Of a DNA stretch of 64,000 bases, positions 59,761 to 64,000 are shown piece after piece. Source of the stretch: JAUNBN01 sp036645935 (GTDB taxonomy: Bacteria; Bacillota; Clostridia; Oscillospirales; Ruminococcaceae). Both the position numbers and the translations under genes were made by a program. Where the stretch lies: the NCBI GenBank assembly GCA_036645935.1, contig JAVXNE010000001.1, positions 310,001 through 374,000 of the forward strand. The letters run 5' to 3'. The notes under the pieces are model-generated. The model was given only the letters and a program-made list of their open reading frames with translations. It did no database searches and was not told the origin of the DNA. Position 1 is the first letter of the stretch. Every line of letters starts with the position of its first letter.

Positions 59761-60740
59761 GCAACGCTGCTTACAGTTCGGGATTTTTAAGAAAATATGA
59801 CTACCGCCGACACAAGCTCACACTTTCACGCGCACTTATCTATGCGCTTGTGCTCTTTGTAACAACTCTCGCGCTTGCGTTACTCTCGCGTGCGGCTCTG
59901 CCACTGCCTCGTTTTTTTGGCGATGGCATGTTTGGCACGACGTATATCTGCACCACTCTCTCTCTCTCGGCGGCTGTGGTCATACTCGCCATCGACCCCT
60001 CTCTGCTCATGTTTGACGCACTGCACAACAATTCGTGGAATCTTTACTATAAGCTCGGACTGCGTCCGCTGTCTCTGGTGCTCGGCAAACTTGCGGTAAT
60101 CGCGTGCGCATTGCTACGAATTTACGGCATGGCTCTTGTGCCAAGTCTCGCGCTCGGCGCGCTCCTCGGCGGAATTTCCGGTGCATCTCTTGTCAGCTGC
60201 ATTTTCACCGCCCTTATTGGGGTTTGCGGCATGATAATAATAATTGCCCCCGCGCTTGCTGTGGGAACGCTCATATACAACCGCGCAATATCCTCTCTGG
60301 TGGTGATCGCAAGCTCTGCAATTCTGTTTTTTCTGCTTCGCACCGGGGGATATTTCAGCTATGAGAGCGGAACCGGAATCCCCGACGCAGTGCGTGGGCT
60401 GATAATGCCGTCTCCGCTTTCGCTCTCGGTCACAGCTCTTGCGTTTGTCATCATCTTCGTCATTGGAAGCGTCGCGCTTTGTCTCTCGCGCATCAAGAAA
60501 TATGACGAGGAGGAGCTGGATGACAACGACCTTATGACACTCGGCATATCAAAGGAAATAGCGATTTACGAACGCAGCGGCGATCGACTCACCGTTTTGG
60601 TTTCAGGCATGGCCCTAAGCGGAGAACACGAGGCCTTGCCGGACATGATTATCAACGAGGACGGCAGCACAGAGCTGCTCTCAATCGATAACAAAGGCAG
60701 AAGCCGCTCCAAAAAAAAGTCCGCTCGTGACAAGAAATAA
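59757..60740 (+). CDS. ABC-2-type permease-like membrane protein
   Basis: 327 residues with six predicted helices (about 25-45, 62-80, 108-132, 145-170, 178-195, 222-243), the ABC-2 permease count, and a cytoplasmic C-terminal tail of 80 residues ending in a basic cluster (RSRSKKKSARDKK). Its gene overlaps that of the degenerate ABC protein by 4 nt (ATGA). Since the partner cannot hydrolyse ATP by the usual residues, transport driven by it is doubtful; a membrane anchor for the giant protein is equally likely. Substrate unknown. Confidence 0.75.
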   Translation: MSNAAYSSGFLRKYDYRRHKLTLSRALIYALVLFVTTLALALLSRAALPLPRFFGDGMFGTTYICTTLSLSAAVVILAIDPSLLMFDALHNNSWNLYYKLGLRPLSLVLGKLAVIACALLRIYGMALVPSLALGALLGGISGASLVSCIFTALIGVCGMIIIIAPALAVGTLIYNRAISSLVVIASSAILFFLLRTGGYFSYESGTGIPDAVRGLIMPSPLSLSVTALAFVIIFVIGSVALCLSRIKKYDEEELDDNDLMTLGISKEIAIYERSGDRLTVLVSGMALSGEHEALPDMIINEDGSTELLSIDNKGRSRSKKKSARDKK

Positions 60741-60779
60741 CATCCCATCCTCAAGCGAACGTGCTCTGCTCATCTATCT

Positions 60780-60825
60780 CACAATGGTATCACAGCTAAA
60801 AAGCTTTGATGCCATTGTGTTTTTT
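60780..60825 (+). terminator. Strong terminator of the pseudo-ABC/permease operon
   Basis: An 18-bp stem with minor mismatches: CACAATGG (60780-60787) to AGCT (60794-60797) pairs with AGCT (60802-60805) to CCATTGTG (60812-60819), loop AAAA, then six T. Confidence 0.9.
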
Positions 60826-61550
60826 CATCTCTTTCCGATTGCGTTTTGGCCATTTGCCCATTTTTCACACGGCCTTATCTGACCATATCGCCATAACATT
60901 AATTCTGTTGATTTTTTCGCCGATTCCCGCAATACGTGCTGTCTTTCGCATTTCGTTCCATGCACCAACACCGATGCCTTCCATGACAGTGACGACACTC
61001 TTCGGGAAAAAACGTTCACGGCATTCTTTACCGCCGTTTAAATGGAGCCGACCGCTTGCAGCGTGATTTAAATAATTGGTTAAGATAAGCTCAATAATAC
61101 ATTTTGTAAATCGAATTATATTACACGCGCTTGATTGCGCTTGAGTCATACCAAGGCACAAAGTTTCTGTGCCCGATTCGGGTTGATTGCCTTTCTTATT
61201 GCAAATAGCCTTGATTGTTCAGTTTGAAAGACACAGGTGTTTTAGTGCAAAGACTCCGAAATTCTGACATCTGAAAAAATAAGACCGCTCCTACGAGCGT
61301 ACAATGATGGCGATTTCAAATTGTCATACAGCGATTATATTATTGATTCAATCTTTTGAAACAACGTGTTGTCGGTTCTCTTTTTGTCATTATCTCCAAC
61401 ATCTACCGCGACACTGCGCCGGATACCACAGATTCCGAATACAATTCAAAACGACAGCAAAAGTTGCAGACTGCTGTAACTTTCGCTGTCGTAATATTCT
61501 TGCCATTTTGCACCGCGCTCTTCAAGGGAGCGGCCATTATCGGATTATAT
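60826..61550. other. AT-richer intergenic region
   Basis: 725 nt without a supported gene. A minus-strand frame of 98 codons (60865-61161) and a plus-strand frame overlapping the end of the carboxypeptidase gene show no ribosome binding site and no family. A GAGCGGCC/GGCCGCTC inverted repeat (61528-61535 and 61556-61563) sits at its right end, followed on the plus strand by TTTTT. Confidence 0.5.
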
Positions 61551-62882
61551 TCAGCGGCCGCTCTTTTTACGGCGCTTTTTGTTTTTGCGCTGATTTTGAA
61601 CGACGACGAGAACATACCAGAGATAGAGAACCAATATCCCGAATAGGACAAGGTAGACAATCTTTGCGGTGCGCGAACTCAGTATATCGGAGGCGATGTC
61701 CATCGTCATGACAAATCTGGAAAGCGGCACCGACTCTCGGGAAATCAGCCCAACCTCTCCAATGACACGCCCGCCGAACATGACCTTTGCATTCCCGATC
61801 TTCTGATCTGTCTCAACGGGGGCTTTGACCGCGTCGGGCAGTTCGGTTTCATATGTCAACTCATATTCCGTCCCGAGCGTTTTTGGCACAACAGCGAAAA
61901 CCGCGCTGTCGGGATAGAGCAGCAAAACATCCTTCTGCCTTGCGTATTTCAGCGGAACATCGGCGATTACAGCATCCTCATTCATCAGGTTTTGCAGCGC
62001 CAGATTTTCAAATGCCCAATCGTATATCAGCTTCGTGTCGGTGAACGCCGAGTTACCGTCCTTCCACACGCGGCTGTCGCCCTCCATCGACCCGCCCAAC
62101 ACGACAAGCAGATAACTTTGCCCGTCCTGCTTCGCCGCCGACACAAGGCAGCGACCCGCCTCATCTGTGGTACCTGTCTTGATACCCTTGATGTAGGATT
62201 GATAATAGTCGCTCCGCTTGTCCTGCATAAGCACTGTTGTCGTCAGTGTTACGGGTTCGTTTTTATTTGTCTCTGCCTTGTCGTAGCGCGACATCTGCGC
62301 TATCTCCCAAAATCCCGGAATGTCCAACGCCCACTTTGTTATGATTGCAAGATCGTGAGCACTCGAATAGTGATTGTCGGCAAAGACGCCGTGCGGGTTG
62401 TTGAAATGGGTGTTGACACACCCCAACGCAGCCGCTTTTTGGTTCATCTGTTCGATGAAAGCACCGCCACCGTAAAAATCTCTCACGGTTGACGCCGCCT
62501 CATTGCCGCTTTGAAGCATCATGCAGCATATGAGGTCGTACATCGACAGCTCTTCCCCAACTTTTAGCCCCGCAGTTGAGACATTCAGTCCCTCGAATTC
62601 CGCCCAAACTCCCTCGGGCACAGTCACCATCGTATTTTTGAGGTCGCCGCACATCTCCATCGCGAGCGCGGCGGTCATTATTTTTGTACATGATGCGGGA
62701 TGAACCTGGGTGTCGGCGTTTTTCTCATATATGACCTCGCCTGTGTCGAGACTCATGAGATAAATCGCGTTCGCCCGCGTCTCAACATTAAACCCATATT
62801 CTATTCCCTCGGCGTTAACGGAAGTTCCGAGAACCACTATGAGCGCCAGCGCCGCCGCAAAACCTGCCATTCTTTTGAACAT
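61551..62882 (-). CDS. D-alanyl-D-alanine carboxypeptidase, DacF type
   Basis: A 443-residue penicillin-binding protein: signal peptide (1-24), then the catalytic SCTK (S64, K67), SGN of MLQSGNEA and the KTGT of IKGIKTGTTDEAG. A beta-rich domain (about 280-385) and a C-terminal membrane helix (IVYLVLFGILVLYLWYVLVV) with a basic end follow, so it is membrane-bound outside the cell. It trims the terminal D-Ala of peptidoglycan stem peptides; spore-formers often have a forespore version. ATG 62882 is chosen because AGAGG lies 7 nt upstream; an ATG 18 nt earlier has none. Confidence 0.9.
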   Translation of the reverse strand: MFKRMAGFAAALALIVVLGTSVNAEGIEYGFNVETRANAIYLMSLDTGEVIYEKNADTQVHPASCTKIMTAALAMEMCGDLKNTMVTVPEGVWAEFEGLNVSTAGLKVGEELSMYDLICCMMLQSGNEAASTVRDFYGGGAFIEQMNQKAAALGCVNTHFNNPHGVFADNHYSSAHDLAIITKWALDIPGFWEIAQMSRYDKAETNKNEPVTLTTTVLMQDKRSDYYQSYIKGIKTGTTDEAGRCLVSAAKQDGQSYLLVVLGGSMEGDSRVWKDGNSAFTDTKLIYDWAFENLALQNLMNEDAVIADVPLKYARQKDVLLLYPDSAVFAVVPKTLGTEYELTYETELPDAVKAPVETDQKIGNAKVMFGGRVIGEVGLISRESVPLSRFVMTMDIASDILSSRTAKIVYLVLFGILVLYLWYVLVVVQNQRKNKKRRKKSGR

Positions 62883-63224
62883 GTGATACCTCTGCTTCAT
62901 TGGAGTTTTGTGCTTTCGCCGCGATTTATACCCGGCAGCACCGGATATTTTGCACGAATCTGTTCAATGTCTGCCCAACAACTGGCCCCAAAATCCGCCA
63001 TTCTCGCTCAGTGCATTTTTCGGCTCTTCGCGTGCGCGGTTTTTCATACCCATCACTGCTTATCAAAATACACGCGCTTTTCAAAAGATTCCCAAAAGCG
63101 TCTTGCAATACATGTCGGCAATCAATGCGAGCTGAGCGCAGAAAATCTGCGCTTCTGCGGGTTTTAGCTGTCCCTCTCGGGAGCACAAAACACAGTGCCC
63201 GTTCACAGCATTGTTCGGCAACGA
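62883..63224. other. Intergenic region between dacF-like gene and recG
   Basis: 342 nt with a short perfect hairpin (AGCGCAGA/TCTGCGCT, 63135-63153) lacking a T-run on the minus strand. No gene or clear promoter recognised. Confidence 0.5.
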
Positions 63225-64000
63225 CTAATTCAGCGTCGCCTCCGTCTGCGCAAACATGCGCACCGTCTGCGCTTTGAGCTCTGCGTGCTCAGGGCGCGAC
63301 AATTCCGGATCAGATTTCAGAAGAGCCTTCGCCGCCTCCAGCGCACCGTGCAGCACGCGCTCGTCGCTCGCAAGATCGGCAATGGCAAGCGCAGGAAGTC
63401 CGTGCTGACGCCGTCCGAAAAAATCTCCCGGGCCGCGCGTATTCAAATCCTCGCGCGATATCTCAAAGCCGTCGTTCGTGTGTGTCATGACTGAAAGCCT
63501 CGCTTTCGACACCTCCGATTTTGCGTCGGACACGAGCACACACCAGCTCTCGCTCGCCCCGCGGCCAACCCGTCCCCTCAGCTGATGCAGTGCCGAAAGC
63601 CCGAACCTCTCGGCGTTTTCGATTATCATGAGCGTCGCGTTTGGTATGTCAAGCCCCACCTCAACAACCGTCGTGGACACAAGAACCTGTGTCTCCCCGC
63701 GAGCAAATGAGCTCATCACACGCTCCTTTTCCCCGGATTTCATCCTCCCGTGAATCAGTCCCAACGCAAGTCCTTTGAGATAGTTCTTTTCCAGTTCATC
63801 GCGATATTCCGTCGCGGAAACGGTATCGGAAAGCGTCTCGCTCTCCTCAACGAGCGGACAGACAATGTATGCCTGATGCCCATCGCCAACCGTCTTGCGA
63901 ACAAATCCGAGATATCTCTCACGCAACTTGTCCGAAACAAGCAGTGTTTTGACCGGGCTGCGTCCCGGGGGAATCTCGTCCAGAATCGATATATCGAGAT
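63225..64000 (-). CDS. recG: ATP-dependent DNA helicase RecG, C-terminal part
   Basis: The last 258 codons; the 5' part lies beyond the right edge. The frame enters with ILDEIPPGRSPVKTLLVSDK, continues into helicase domain 2 with AYIVCPLVEESETL, VLVSTTVVEVGLDIPNATLM (motif V) and HQLRGRVGRGASESWCVL (motif VI), and ends with the RecG tail FEISREDLNTRGPGDFFGRRQ. RecG regresses stalled replication forks and branch-migrates Holliday junctions. The first codons in the window are inside the gene, so the start is not visible. Confidence 0.95.
   Translation of the reverse strand, partial: LDISILDEIPPGRSPVKTLLVSDKLRERYLGFVRKTVGDGHQAYIVCPLVEESETLSDTVSATEYRDELEKNYLKGLALGLIHGRMKSGEKERVMSSFARGETQVLVSTTVVEVGLDIPNATLMIIENAERFGLSALHQLRGRVGRGASESWCVLVSDAKSEVSKARLSVMTHTNDGFEISREDLNTRGPGDFFGRRQHGLPALAIADLASDERVLHGALEAAKALLKSDPELSRPEHAELKAQTVRMFAQTEATLN

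Noticed and set aside
61356..61646. Plus-strand frame with two hydrophobic stretches near the carboxypeptidase gene
   Set aside because: TTG start without a ribosome binding site and a 96-nt overlap with the 3' end of a well-supported gene on the other strand; the hydrophobic stretches may be coincidence.
1..64000. tRNA, rRNA, insertion sequences, phage genes, riboswitches
   Set aside because: Looked for in all gaps; nothing with a cloverleaf, transposase, terminal repeats or a recognisable riboswitch core was found by eye.

Overview
The window reads as a chromosomal segment of an endospore-forming, Gram-positive Clostridia-type bacterium, most plausibly an Oscillospirales/Ruminococcaceae-like lineage; this is inferred from gene content and order, not from a search. 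The evidence is scpA-scpB-DUF2953-gerW-rluB, a darA-holB-ricT-(ferredoxin)-trmN6-rsmI block like that of Bacillus and Clostridia, spoIIR, AddAB nuclease, MurT/GatD, DacF-type carboxypeptidase and many ATGA/GTGA overlapping gene pairs. Codons favour G/C at position three and GTG/TTG starts are common. I see no rRNA or tRNA genes, insertion sequences, phage genes or CRISPR arrays.

Left part (1-14.9 kb): a DUF6056-like membrane protein running off the left edge; a rhomboid-fold protein without the protease serine motif and a secreted glucosaminidase; rpmB on the minus strand; an operon with an M50 protease, scpA, scpB, DUF2953, gerW and rluB; then three large unrecognised envelope genes: two tandem paralogues (SRPBCC-like domain, one membrane helix, BamE-like repeats) and a six-helix protein with a 620-residue acidic tail.

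Middle (15-38 kb): minus-strand housekeeping genes (yfcE, rsmI, trmN6, a 2[4Fe-4S] ferredoxin, ricT, holB, darA, tadA, a CPBP-family membrane protein), a small orphan and a lipoprotein. Then comes a GntR-controlled divergent catabolic locus (KDG kinase, KDPG aldolase and a VOC protein on one side; an AroE-like dehydrogenase, an Asp/Glu-racemase-family protein and an enolase-superfamily dehydratase on the other) with a shared ATGCATAC operator-like motif. It is followed by a cyclophilin, a CCA-adding enzyme, a nucleoside hydrolase, the MurT/GatD pair (GatD lacks its catalytic Cys and His), a GT2 glycosyltransferase and rmlA, rmlD and rmlB without rmlC.

Right part (38-64 kb): a minus-strand operon of tmcAL, tsaE, tsaB, rpiB and a small membrane protein; ackA; DUF378; an operon of an Lrp-type regulator, aminotransferase, DUF362-ferredoxin protein and ispE, ending in a terminator that overlaps the ribosome binding site of spoIIR; addB-addA; a 1504-residue protein with long low-complexity and tandem-repeat regions ending in a degenerate ABC-ATPase domain, translationally coupled to a six-helix permease; dacF; and the 3' end of recG at the right edge.

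The strongest candidates for something undescribed are the pseudo-ABC scaffold/permease pair (55.2-60.7 kb), the SRPBCC/BamE-like tandem genes (8.8-14.8 kb), the catalytically empty GatD (33.2 kb) and the spoIIR leader hairpin (47.3 kb).
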